Assembly (NCBI GenBank): GCA_016198805.1
Contig: JACQHU010000184.1
Span: 1 to 21,531 of the forward strand
From: Armatimonadota bacterium
GTDB lineage: Bacteria > Sysuimicrobiota > Sysuimicrobiia > Sysuimicrobiales > Humicultoraceae
Reading direction: 5' to 3'
Length of the DNA stretch: 21,531 nucleotides
Under the pieces are notes generated by a model. The model ran no database searches. It was not told the origin of the DNA and worked only from the letters and a program-made list of their open reading frames with translations. The position numbers and the translations under genes are program-made. This document shows, in pieces, positions 8,714-16,028 of this stretch (position 1 is its first letter; each line of letters begins with the position of its first letter).

Positions 8714-9385
8714 TCAGGAGACGGACCGGACCCGGACGCGCCGGGCAACGTCACGTCCGATGGCGCGGATTTGACTGCCGATGAGGACCGTGATCGGGCC
8801 GTCCAGCGGACCAATCTCACGGACCTGCACCGGGGCGCCAGGGGTCATGCCGATCGAGGCCAGGTACGCGACGATCTCCCGGTGTTCCTCGGGGATGCTG
8901 GCGACGGTCGCGCGGTCCCAAACACGCAGCCCGTCCAGCGTCGGCCCCGACTCCGGCTCGCCGGATTCCTCACCCGGAATCGAGAGCCCGTGCGGGCACG
9001 TGGCGGGATGGCCCAGCACCTCGGCCAGCCGCGCCTCGACCGCGGGGCTGATGACGTGCTCCATCTTGCAGGCCTCGGCGTAGACGTCCGGCAGGTCCAG
9101 GTGGAGGATGTCGGTGAGCAGACGCTCCGCCAGCCGCAGCCGCCGGACGACCCGGTGCGCCGTCTGAAGCCCCTCGGCGGTCAGACGGTAGCCCTGCTCG
9201 GTGCCGGAGCGCAGCAGCCCCTGGGCTTCCAGGCGTTTGAGCATCTCGTACGACGACGGCGCGGAGACCCCCATGTACTCGGCGACTTTCGAGATCGTCA
9301 CCGGCGGGGCGAACTGCGACACCGTGTACACCGCCTTCAGGTACATCTCGATGCGTTCGGTCTTGGCGATGTCGTGGACGGTCAT
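8714..9385 (-). CDS. DtxR/IdeR-family iron-dependent repressor
   Basis: The 223-residue reading starts at the ATG (9385) of an ATGA overlap with the upstream Fur-type gene. Domain order: winged helix (about 8-70, with VSAPSSYEMLKRLEAQGLL as the recognition region), dimerisation and metal-binding domain (about 75-145), and a C-terminal SH3-like FeoA domain (about 155-223). Primary metal-site candidates are M14, C106, E109 and H110 (in EACKMEHV); cysteine at that position is typical of the iron-sensing branch rather than manganese-type MntR. By eye alignment to DtxR, the ancillary-site histidines equivalent to H79 and H98 are L83 and Y102 here. A DtxR-box-like site lies in front of the divergent iron importer genes, which makes that importer the likely target. 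Confidence 0.88.
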   Translation of the reverse strand: MTVHDIAKTERIEMYLKAVYTVSQFAPPVTISKVAEYMGVSAPSSYEMLKRLEAQGLLRSGTEQGYRLTAEGLQTAHRVVRRLRLAERLLTDILHLDLPDVYAEACKMEHVISPAVEARLAEVLGHPATCPHGLSIPGEESGEPESGPTLDGLRVWDRATVASIPEEHREIVAYLASIGMTPGAPVQVREIGPLDGPITVLIGSQIRAIGRDVARRVRVRSVS

Positions 9386-9816
9386 CGGCGGCACTCCCGG
9401 CACATCCCCCGGAAGATCAGGTCAACGCCCCGGACCCAGAATCCCTGCCGCACCTCCGGCGGCAGGTCGATCGGGCCCACCGGGACGTCCACATCGAAGA
9501 CCCGCCCGCACCCGGCGCAGACGGCGTGGTAGTGGCATCGGGGATTGGGGTCGTAGCGTGTACTGCCGGTCCCCAGGTCGAGCGCCTGCAGGGCGCCCAT
9601 GTGGACCAGTTCGTGGAGGATGGCGTAGACGGTCCGCAGAGAGAGGGTGGGCATGACGGCCCGGGCGCGGCGGTGGAGGATCTCCGCCGAGGGGTGCTGG
9701 GTGTTTCCGTCCAGCAGCCGGCAGATGAGCGCCCGCTGCGGCGTGAGGCGTTTCCGGTGCCGCCTGAACTGCTGCTCCAAGGAGTTGGTCACGTGGACGG
9801 TGCTGGCGGTCTGCAT
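9382..9816 (-). CDS. Fur-superfamily metalloregulator, PerR-like
   Basis: A 144-residue protein with the Fur layout: winged helix (LTPQRALICRLL, HPSAEIL, SLRTVYAILHELVHMGAL) and metal-binding dimerisation domain. The structural zinc site is C100/C103 and C139/C142 (CAGC and CREC). The regulatory-site pattern H41, D89, H95, H97, D108 matches the peroxide sensor PerR; aspartate at 89 in RYDPN is the residue usually linked to PerR-type histidine oxidation. A peroxide sensor is therefore somewhat more likely than a pure iron Fur, but this is inference from residues. It is the first gene of a two-gene minus-strand operon with the DtxR-type regulator, and it diverges from the iron importer operon. 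ATG 9816 follows a modest CAGGTG ribosome binding site. Confidence 0.87.
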   Translation of the reverse strand: MQTASTVHVTNSLEQQFRRHRKRLTPQRALICRLLDGNTQHPSAEILHRRARAVMPTLSLRTVYAILHELVHMGALQALDLGTGSTRYDPNPRCHYHAVCAGCGRVFDVDVPVGPIDLPPEVRQGFWVRGVDLIFRGMCRECRR

Positions 9817-9851
9817 CTGGCACCTGACATCGATTGTTGACTGGCCCCCGC

Positions 9852-9867
9852 CGGCCGGAAACGGCCG
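9852..9867. repeat. Short hairpin in the divergent regulatory region
   Basis: CGGCCG pairs with CGGCCG around a GAAA tetraloop, 36 bases upstream of the PerR-like start. On the minus strand it would lie in the promoter or leader of the regulator operon. A six-base GC-rich stem can arise by chance in this composition, so its role is open. Confidence 0.3.
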
Positions 9868-9897
9868 TCCGGTGCGTCGAGCCCTCGTATCGGCTCA

Positions 9898-9919
9898 ACG
9901 CCCGACCCGGATCGGGCGT
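9898..9919. promoter_or_regulatory. 8-bp inverted repeat, possible operator
   Basis: ACGCCCGA and its exact complement TCGGGCGT flank a 6-base CCCGGA spacer. The element sits 8 bases upstream of the TTGACG -35-like box, where an activator or repressor could bind. No T-run follows, so termination is unlikely. Which protein would bind is not shown. Confidence 0.4.
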
Positions 9920-9927
9920 CTAATGGA

Positions 9928-9956
9928 TTGACGAAACTCAAGAATAAGGATAGCCT
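9928..9956 (+). promoter_or_regulatory. Candidate promoter of the iron-importer operon
   Basis: TTGACG (9928-9933) matches the -35 consensus at five of six bases and is followed after exactly 17 bases by TAGCCT (9951-9956), a weak -10 with 3 of 6 matches. The stretch is AT-rich for this genome. It would place the transcription start near 9963, about 50 bases before the proposed fbpA start. The -10 lies inside the DtxR-box-like site. Confidence 0.45.
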
Positions 9957-9963
9957 AACGCCG
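9945..9963. promoter_or_regulatory. DtxR/IdeR-box-like operator
   Basis: The 19 bases match the known iron box TTAGGTTAGCCTAACCTAA at 13 positions. The left half and centre, AGG-A-TAGCCTAAC, are nearly perfect; the outer right end is degenerate. It overlaps the candidate -10 of the fbp operon and lies about 560 bases from a DtxR-family gene. Occupancy by the iron-loaded repressor would block transcription, the classical arrangement for iron import. Confidence 0.6.
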
Positions 9964-10014
9964 GGTTTGGTTCAAGGAGCGCTGAAAGCCGACCGGATAG
10001 GAGCGTGGAGAGGC

Positions 10015-11043
10015 GTGAACGTTTGCCGAACGGCCTGTCTCCTGGTACTGGCCGTGACCCTGACAAGACCTTTTATCGCGACGCCCGCGCAGGCCCAGCA
10101 AGGCGACGTCGTGGTGTACTCGGGCCGGCGAGAACCCCTGATCCTTCCCATCATCGAGCGGTTCCGGCAGGAGACCGGGCTACGGGTGACCGTGCGGTCC
10201 GGGTCGATCGGCGAACTGGCCAACCTTGTGCTGGAAGAGCGCGGCCGGCCGCGGGCCGACGTCGTCATCTCCAACGAGGTGTCGGTGCTGGAAGTCCTCC
10301 GCCGTGAGGGCGCGCTGGAGCCGTATCTGGGCGCAGCGGTGCGGGCCGTGCCCCGGGAGTTCCGCGCGCACGATGGGGCATGGATCGGCCTGTCCCTCCG
10401 TGCGCATGTGGTCATGGTGAACCGGGATCGGCTGGCGGAGTGGGGACTGCCCGCTCCGGCCTCGATGCTCGATCTGGCCCACCCGCGCTGGCGTGGCCGG
10501 ATCGTCATGCCGGTCTTCACCAACGAGTACATTGTCGCCTGGCTGTCGGCGCTCCGCCTGGCGCGCGGCGATGCCTGGACCGAACAGTTCTTCCAGCAAC
10601 TGCGCGAGGGCCGCCCCACGCTGGTGGCCGGCGGGACGCAGGTGCGGCAGGCGGTCGCCCGGGGCGAAGCCGCTGCGGGGATTGCGAACCACTACTACTA
10701 TCACCTCCAGGTCGCGGAAGGCAGCCGGAACATCGACGTCATCTACCCTGATCAGGGGCAGGAGGGGATGGGCGTGCTCGTCTCCCCGTCGGGCATCGCC
10801 ACCGTGATGGGTGGCCCTAATCCCGCCGGCGCCAGGCGGTTCGTCGACTTCCTGGCCGCTGACCGCCGGGCACAGGAATTCTACGCCAGGGCGAACTACG
10901 AGTATCCGATCCTCCCCGGCGTCCCACTGCACCCGGATGTGCGGCCGCTCGACAGGGTCCGGCGCATGGCGGTGACCTATCAGCAACTGGGCGAACTGCG
11001 GGACAGCACACTCCGCTTCATCAGGGAGGGCGCTTTCAGATAG
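10015..11043 (+). CDS. fbpA: Ferric iron ABC transporter, substrate-binding protein
   Basis: A 342-residue exported solute-binding protein of the FbpA/FutA type. GTG 10015 is chosen because it follows GGAGAGG and begins a signal peptide (MNVCRTACLLVLAVTLTRPF, cleavage likely after ATPAQA at 27). Starting at TTG 9928 would translate through the promoter and operator. The mature protein begins VVVYSGRREPLILPIIERF, the typical opening of this family. The Tyr run in NHYYYHL (227-229) matches the paired tyrosines that ligate Fe(III). It would deliver iron to the FbpBC membrane complex encoded just downstream. A related metal or sulfate ligand is less likely given the tyrosines. Confidence 0.87.
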   Translation: MNVCRTACLLVLAVTLTRPFIATPAQAQQGDVVVYSGRREPLILPIIERFRQETGLRVTVRSGSIGELANLVLEERGRPRADVVISNEVSVLEVLRREGALEPYLGAAVRAVPREFRAHDGAWIGLSLRAHVVMVNRDRLAEWGLPAPASMLDLAHPRWRGRIVMPVFTNEYIVAWLSALRLARGDAWTEQFFQQLREGRPTLVAGGTQVRQAVARGEAAAGIANHYYYHLQVAEGSRNIDVIYPDQGQEGMGVLVSPSGIATVMGGPNPAGARRFVDFLAADRRAQEFYARANYEYPILPGVPLHPDVRPLDRVRRMAVTYQQLGELRDSTLRFIREGAFR

Positions 11044-11044
11044 C

Positions 11045-12673
11045 GTGAGCGAGGCGACCGCTGCCCGCCCGGGGAGAGTCAGGGCACGCGGCCGCGCGCT
11101 GCCGTGGACCCTGGTGTTGCCCTCGGCCGCGGTTGCCGCCGTCATCGCGGCCCCGATGGTCTTCCTGGTGGGCCGGGCCCTGGCCAGCGGGCGGGCCACG
11201 CTGGCCCTGCTGACGTCTCCGCGCATTTTCGTGCTGCTCGGCGACACCCTGGCGCTTGCGGCGCTGGCAAGCGGGATCTCGCTCGCCATCGGCGCCGGCC
11301 TGGCCTTCCTGGTGGAGCGCACAGACCTGCCGGGCCGGCAGTTCTGGCGGGTGGCGCTGGCGCTGCCGCTGGCGATTCCTCCCTATATCGGGGCCATCGT
11401 GTTCCTGCACCTGCTCAGCCGGGGAGGGACGATGGACCGGCTGATCGGCATCGCGCTGCCGCCCTACGGGCTGGCCGGCGCGGCGTTCATCGTCGGCCTC
11501 TACACGTTTCCGTACAGCTTCCTGTTCACCTCGGCCGCCCTGCGGCGCGTGAGCCGGAGCCTGGACGAGGTCGCGCGGACCACGGGGCGGTCGTCGATCC
11601 GCATCTTTTGGACCGTCATCCTCCCCCTGGTTCGGCCCGCAGTCGGGGCCGGCATCTTCTTTCCTTCACTGTATGCGCTCGCGGACTTCGGCACGATGGT
11701 GCTGCTGCGCTACGACACGCTCGCCACGGAACTCTACTATCAACTCACGGCGTTCTATGACCGATCGGCCGCATCCGCGCTGGCCCTGCAGGCCATCGTG
11801 CTGACCCTGGGCTTCCTCTGGCTGGAGGCCAGGCTGCGCGGCCGGCGCCGCTTCCACCAGACGGATGCGTCGTGGCGGCCCCCGACGCCGCAGCGGCTCG
11901 GTCGCTCCCGATCCCCGGCGCTGGCATGGGCGTGTGTGGTGCTGGGCGTGGCCCTGGTGCTGCCGGTCATGCTGCTGAGCCTCTGGGCCTACGCCGGTGC
12001 CGTGCATCCCACGGAAGCCGAGCGGCTCTGGACCGCCAGCGTTGGGAGCCCCTGGCATGCCGCGGGCCGGAGCCTGCTGCTTGCCGCTCTGGCGTCGACC
12101 GTGATCCTAATCCTGGCGATACCGCCGGCCTACCTGCGCGCGCGCTGGCCAGGCATCCCGGCGTGGGTGATGTGGGCCGCAAGCCAGGCCGGCTACGCGC
12201 TCCCAGGGGTGGTCGTGGTCCTCGGCGTCGCCTTTTTGACCAACACCATCGCGCCCTGGCTGTACGGCATGTTGCCGGTGATGCTTGGGGCGTTCATGGT
12301 CCGGTACATGTCGCAGGGCCTGCGCGCGGTGGAATCCGGGCTCTCACAGTTGCCGCAGCGCCTGGGTGAGGCCGCCCGGGGCCTGGGCGAACGGCCCGCA
12401 CGGGTCTTCTGGCGCATCGACGTTCCGCTGTTGCGTCCCAGCCTGACCGCCGGCTGGGCGCTGGTGTTCCTCAATGTCCTGAAGGACCTCCCCGTGAATC
12501 TCTTGTTGCGGCCGCCGGGCTTTGATACGCTTCCCGTGCGGACGTGGCTGTCCGCCACGGACGGTATCTACACGCAGGCCGCCCTCCCGAGCCTGCTGCT
12601 GATCGTCACCGCCGCGCTGCCGCTGGCCGTGCTCTTGCGGTACGCTGCAAAGAGGGGGCTCGAACTCGGATGA
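11045..12673 (+). CDS. fbpB: Ferric iron ABC transporter, fused permease
   Basis: A 542-residue membrane protein of about 12 helices, the duplicated permease form of the FbpB type. It carries two EAA loops that dock the ATPase: EVARTTGRSSIRIFWTVILP (starting near residue 173) and GEAARGLGERPARVFWRID (near 440), as expected for two fused half-permeases. GTG 11045 is one base after the fbpA stop, so translation is probably coupled. It ends in an ATGA overlap with the ATPase gene. The first residues are basic, fitting an inside N-terminus. Confidence 0.9.
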   Translation: MSEATAARPGRVRARGRALPWTLVLPSAAVAAVIAAPMVFLVGRALASGRATLALLTSPRIFVLLGDTLALAALASGISLAIGAGLAFLVERTDLPGRQFWRVALALPLAIPPYIGAIVFLHLLSRGGTMDRLIGIALPPYGLAGAAFIVGLYTFPYSFLFTSAALRRVSRSLDEVARTTGRSSIRIFWTVILPLVRPAVGAGIFFPSLYALADFGTMVLLRYDTLATELYYQLTAFYDRSAASALALQAIVLTLGFLWLEARLRGRRRFHQTDASWRPPTPQRLGRSRSPALAWACVVLGVALVLPVMLLSLWAYAGAVHPTEAERLWTASVGSPWHAAGRSLLLAALASTVILILAIPPAYLRARWPGIPAWVMWAASQAGYALPGVVVVLGVAFLTNTIAPWLYGMLPVMLGAFMVRYMSQGLRAVESGLSQLPQRLGEAARGLGERPARVFWRIDVPLLRPSLTAGWALVFLNVLKDLPVNLLLRPPGFDTLPVRTWLSATDGIYTQAALPSLLLIVTAALPLAVLLRYAAKRGLELG

Positions 12674-13803
12674 CCGACAGCCCACGGCGACCGCCGGTGG
12701 TCGTGCTGCGGGAGGTAGTGCGCCGGTTCGACACCGACACCCCACCCGCTGTGGACGGTCTGTCCCTCGATGTCGCTGAAGGGGAGATCCTGGCGCTGCT
12801 GGGCCCGTCCGGGAGCGGCAAGACCACGGCGCTGCGCCTGGTGGCCGGGTTCGAGCGGCCCGATGCGGGCGAGATCTGGATCGCCCGCCGGAAAGTGGCT
12901 GGGGGCGGTCTCTGGGTGCCGCCCGAAGCCCGAGGGGTCGGGATGGTCTTTCAGGATTATGCGCTCTTCCCGCACCTGACGGTCGAGGAGAACGTGGCCT
13001 TCGGCCTGCACTGCTTCCACTGGTTCGAGCGGGGGCCCCGCACCAGGCAGACCCTGGAACTCGTCGGCATGTCTGACTTCGCGAGCCGCTATCCGCATGA
13101 ACTCTCCGGCGGGCAGCAGCAGCGCGTGGCCCTGGCACGCGCGCTGGCGCCGCGCCCGTTTGCCGTGCTGCTGGATGAGCCCTTCAGCAACCTCGATTCG
13201 GACCTCCGCGCGCAGATCCGCGATGAAGTGCGTACCATCTTGAAGCAGACAGGCACCAGCGCGATCTTCGTCACCCACGACCAGGAGGAGGCGCTGCTGA
13301 TCGGCGACCGGGTCGGGCTTCTATGCGCCGGCCGCCTGGAGCAGGTGGATGCACCCGAGGCGATCTTCCACGCGCCGAAGACACGCTTCGTCGCAGGCTT
13401 TTTCGGCCGGGCCGATTTCGTCCCCGCGCGCGTCACGCCCAGGGGCCTCCAGACAGAGGTCGGCGTGCTGCCTCAGCGCGTCCCGCTGCCGGAAAACGAT
13501 ACCGTCGAGATTCTGGTCCGGCCCGACGACGTCGCCATCGCGGCATCGCCCGATGGCCCGGGCGTTGTCCAGCGGCGGCTCTTCCAGGGAAGCGCCATCA
13601 TTTATTGTGTGCAGCTCCCCTCCGGCCGGCGGATCCATAGCCTGCAGCCGCACACGACCCGCATCGAACCCGGCTCACGCGTCGAGGTGACGCTGGCACC
13701 CGGGCACACGCTGGCCTGCTTCCGCGACGGCCGCGCAATCGATCCCAAGGTGCCCGATCCTGCGCCGGCGGTCCCCCAATCGCCGGCGTCCCGGGGCGCC
13801 TAG
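12670..13803 (+). CDS. fbpC: Ferric iron ABC transporter, ATP-binding protein
   Basis: The 377-residue ATPase starts at the ATG of the ATGA overlap with fbpB; earlier in-frame starts lie inside that gene. All ABC motifs are intact: Walker A GPSGSGKTT (45-53), Q-loop in VFQDYALFP, signature LSGGQQQR (145-152), Walker B AVLLDEP with E170, D-loop SNLD and switch H203 in THDQEEA. The C-terminal third forms a TOBE-type regulatory domain (EILVRPDDVAIA and following), as in FbpC and related iron, sulfate and polyamine ATPases. It powers import by the two upstream products. The stop is followed after nine bases by lipB. Confidence 0.9.
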   Translation: MTDSPRRPPVVVLREVVRRFDTDTPPAVDGLSLDVAEGEILALLGPSGSGKTTALRLVAGFERPDAGEIWIARRKVAGGGLWVPPEARGVGMVFQDYALFPHLTVEENVAFGLHCFHWFERGPRTRQTLELVGMSDFASRYPHELSGGQQQRVALARALAPRPFAVLLDEPFSNLDSDLRAQIRDEVRTILKQTGTSAIFVTHDQEEALLIGDRVGLLCAGRLEQVDAPEAIFHAPKTRFVAGFFGRADFVPARVTPRGLQTEVGVLPQRVPLPENDTVEILVRPDDVAIAASPDGPGVVQRRLFQGSAIIYCVQLPSGRRIHSLQPHTTRIEPGSRVEVTLAPGHTLACFRDGRAIDPKVPDPAPAVPQSPASRGA

Positions 13804-13812
13804 CCTGCGGCG

Positions 13813-14577
13813 ATGACGCGCCAGGTGGGCTGGCTCCTGGACCTGACCGGCGGCCCGGTTCCGTATGCCGAGGCCTGGGCGCTGCAGCGAACGCTGCTGG
13901 CCGCGCGGCAGGCCGGCCGGATCCCCGACGTCCTGGTGCTCCTTGAGCACACACCGGTGGTGACCATCGGTCGCACCGGCCTGGGGGGGAACCTGCTCGT
14001 ATCGCCCGACGTCCTCCGCGCTCAGGGGGTGGACCTGTTCGAGATCGAACGGGGCGGCGACGTCACCTACCACGGCCCCGGCCAGCTGGTGGGGTATCCG
14101 ATCGTTGATCTGCGGGCGCTGGACGAGGAGGTCGTCCGCTTCATGCGCACCCTCGAGGAGTCGATCATCAGGACGGTCGCGGTCTTCGGCATCAGCGCCG
14201 CGCGCCAGCGGGGCTACCCGGGCGTCTGGGTGGCGGGTGCCAAGATCGCCGCCGTGGGTGTGGCCGTCAAGCGCCGGGTCACCATGCACGGGTTCGCGCT
14301 CAACGTGAACATGGACCTGAGCGCCTTCTCGGTGATCAACCCGTGCGGGCTCGGCCGGCCGGTGACCTCTATGGCCGAAGTGCTGGGGGGACCGGTGGAG
14401 ATGGCCCACGTGCGCAGGGTGTACGCAGAGCAGTTCAGCGACGTGTTCCGCATCGCCGTGCACCCGACCTCGCGCGAGACCTTCGAGGGGGCGCTGCGGG
14501 AGGTGCCGGCCACGGCGGAGGACGCGACTCCGCCTCAGGCGGTGCCCGCCGAGGGGGTGTCCGTTGTCCCCCGCTGA
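13813..14577 (+). CDS. lipB: Octanoyl-ACP:protein octanoyltransferase (lipoate biosynthesis)
   Basis: LipB moves the octanoyl chain from acyl carrier protein to the lipoyl domains of dehydrogenase complexes and GcvH, before LipA inserts sulfur. The 254-residue protein has the family motifs: RGGDVTYHGPGQLVGYPI (80-97), catalytic lysine K144 in AGAKIAAVG and catalytic cysteine C178 in INPCGLG. A tail of about 30 residues after the core is longer than in E. coli and has no recognised motif. It is close-packed between iron import and sulfur metabolism genes; LipA, its partner, needs Fe-S clusters, which gives the placement a possible logic. No lipA is in the window. Confidence 0.95.
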   Translation: MTRQVGWLLDLTGGPVPYAEAWALQRTLLAARQAGRIPDVLVLLEHTPVVTIGRTGLGGNLLVSPDVLRAQGVDLFEIERGGDVTYHGPGQLVGYPIVDLRALDEEVVRFMRTLEESIIRTVAVFGISAARQRGYPGVWVAGAKIAAVGVAVKRRVTMHGFALNVNMDLSAFSVINPCGLGRPVTSMAEVLGGPVEMAHVRRVYAEQFSDVFRIAVHPTSRETFEGALREVPATAEDATPPQAVPAEGVSVVPR

Positions 14578-15718
14578 ACGGCGGCACCACTTCGAGACCC
14601 GCGCGATTCATGACGGCCAGCCGCCTGATCCCGCCACCGGCGCAGTCATCGTCCCCATCTACCAGACGTCCACTTACGCTCAGGAGGCGCCGGGGCGGCA
14701 CCGCGGCTACGAGTACTCTCGAACCGGTAACCCGACCCGGACCGCGCTGGAAGTGGCGCTCGCTTCGCTGGAGGAAGGACGGTTCGGTCTGGCGTTCGCC
14801 TCGGGGATGGCCGCGATTGCCGCGATGATGTACCTGGTCTCCCCCGGCGAGCACGTGATCGCGCCCGATGACGTCTATGGGGGGACCTACCGCCTGCTGG
14901 TGCGCGTGCTGGAGCGGTACGGCATCCAGAGTTCGTTCGTCGACATGACCCGGCCGGACATCGTGGGGGCCGCCATGCGGCCCCAGACCCGGATGATCCT
15001 CATCGAGTCGCCGACCAATCCCTATCTCAAAGTGCTGGATATCGCGGCGCTGGCAGAAATCGCCCGATCCCGCGGGGCGATCGTCGCGGTGGACAACACC
15101 TTCGCCTCGCCGTATGCGCAGCGGCCGTTACGGCTTGAAGCCGACATCGTCATGCACTCCACCACAAAGTATCTGGGCGGACACAGCGACGTGATCGGCG
15201 GGGCGCTGGTTGTCAATCGGGAAGACCTCTACCAGACCCTGAAGTTTCATCAGAATGCGGCAGGCGGCACCCCGGGCCCGTTCGACTGCTGGCTGGTCCT
15301 GCGGGGCATCAAGACGCTGGCCGTCCGGATGCGCCAGCATGCGGCCAACGCGGAGGCCATCGCCCGATTCCTGGCCGCCCACCCGAGGGTGGCGCAGGTG
15401 TTCTATCCCGGGTTGCCCGACCATCCGGGCCACGCGCTGGCGGCCCGGCAGATGAGCAGTTTTGGGGGCATGGTGTCGTTCATCGTCCGCGGCGGCCAGG
15501 AGGCAGCCGCGAGGGTGGCCTCGTCGACGACGCTGTTCTTCCTCGCCGAGAGTCTGGGGGGCGTCGAGTCGCTGGTCGACCATCCGGCGACCATGACCCA
15601 CGCGTCGCTGGCAGGCTCCCCGCTCCAGGTGGATGCCGGCCTGCTGCGGCTGTCGGTGGGTCTCGAACACCCGGACGATCTCATCGCCGACCTGGACCAG
15701 GCACTGGCCCGGGCGTAG
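14564..15718 (+). CDS. Cystathionine gamma-synthase/gamma-lyase family PLP enzyme
   Basis: A 384-residue Cys/Met-metabolism PLP enzyme. TTG 14564 is the likely start: GAGGGGGTG precedes it and the protein begins at the family's FETRAIHDGQ with no missing part; it overlaps lipB by 14 bases. PLP lysine K202 lies in MHSTTKYLGGHSDV; YSRTGNPTR (51-59), the VDNTFASPYAQRPL loop and the C-terminal ESLGGVESLVDHPATMTHAS segment are present. Sequence does not separate gamma-synthase (MetB) from gamma-lyase (MccB) or sulfhydrylase (MetY). With cystathionine beta-synthase two genes downstream, reverse transsulfuration by a gamma-lyase is the best guess. A sulfhydrylase using the adjacent sulfur carrier is the alternative. 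Confidence 0.9.
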   Translation: MSPAERRHHFETRAIHDGQPPDPATGAVIVPIYQTSTYAQEAPGRHRGYEYSRTGNPTRTALEVALASLEEGRFGLAFASGMAAIAAMMYLVSPGEHVIAPDDVYGGTYRLLVRVLERYGIQSSFVDMTRPDIVGAAMRPQTRMILIESPTNPYLKVLDIAALAEIARSRGAIVAVDNTFASPYAQRPLRLEADIVMHSTTKYLGGHSDVIGGALVVNREDLYQTLKFHQNAAGGTPGPFDCWLVLRGIKTLAVRMRQHAANAEAIARFLAAHPRVAQVFYPGLPDHPGHALAARQMSSFGGMVSFIVRGGQEAAARVASSTTLFFLAESLGGVESLVDHPATMTHASLAGSPLQVDAGLLRLSVGLEHPDDLIADLDQALARA

Positions 15719-15728
15719 GAGAAGCCGT

Positions 15729-16028
15729 ATGGCGACCGTGTTCATCCCCGCTCCGCTCCGCCGGGTGACGGCGGGGCAGGCGCGCGTCGAGGTCCCGGCC
15801 GCCACCGTGGCCGAACTGGTCGACCGCCTCGACGCCCAGCATCCCGGCATGCGGAGCTACCTGCTCGATGAGGGCGGCGCGCAGCGCGCGTACGTGAACA
15901 TCTTCGTGAACGCCACGGAGATCCGGTCGCTGGCCGGGCTGCAGACGCCTCTGGCCGAACGTGACGAAGTCTCGATCCTCCCTGCGATGGCTGGAGGTGG
16001 CGCCCATCATGGCCCGCCGGACCCGTAG
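15729..16028 (+). CDS. cysO: CysO-like sulfur carrier protein (MoaD/ThiS fold) with C-terminal extension
   Basis: A 99-residue beta-grasp protein starting at ATG 15729, ten bases after the previous stop. MATVFIPAPLRRVTAGQ, AYVNIFVNATEIRSLAGL and DEVSILPAMAGG closely follow mycobacterial CysO, which ends exactly at AVAGG. Here the diglycine (89-90) is followed by nine more residues, GAHHGPPDP, so the carrier cannot be thiocarboxylated until the tail is removed. Family knowledge: some carriers (QbsE; HcyS of Wolinella) carry such tails and are trimmed by a JAMM peptidase, and one is encoded at 19372. As a thiocarboxylate it would donate sulfur to CysM. The activating E1-like enzyme (MoeZ type) is not in the window. 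The 3' end overlaps the next gene by 20 bases. Confidence 0.88.
   Translation: MATVFIPAPLRRVTAGQARVEVPAATVAELVDRLDAQHPGMRSYLLDEGGAQRAYVNIFVNATEIRSLAGLQTPLAERDEVSILPAMAGGGAHHGPPDP
15993..16000 (+). promoter_or_regulatory. Ribosome binding site of cbs inside the CysO diglycine codons
   Basis: GGAGGTGG, a near-ideal Shine-Dalgarno sequence, lies eight bases before ATG 16009 and fixes that start over GTG 15961. The same bases are the GGA-GGT codons of the CysO diglycine, so the carrier's functional end and the next gene's translation signal are one sequence. Confidence 0.75.

Noticed and set aside
9928..10014. TTG start of fbpA at 9928
   Set aside because: It would translate across the -35, -10 and iron box; the signal peptide begins at GTG 10015, which has a ribosome binding site.
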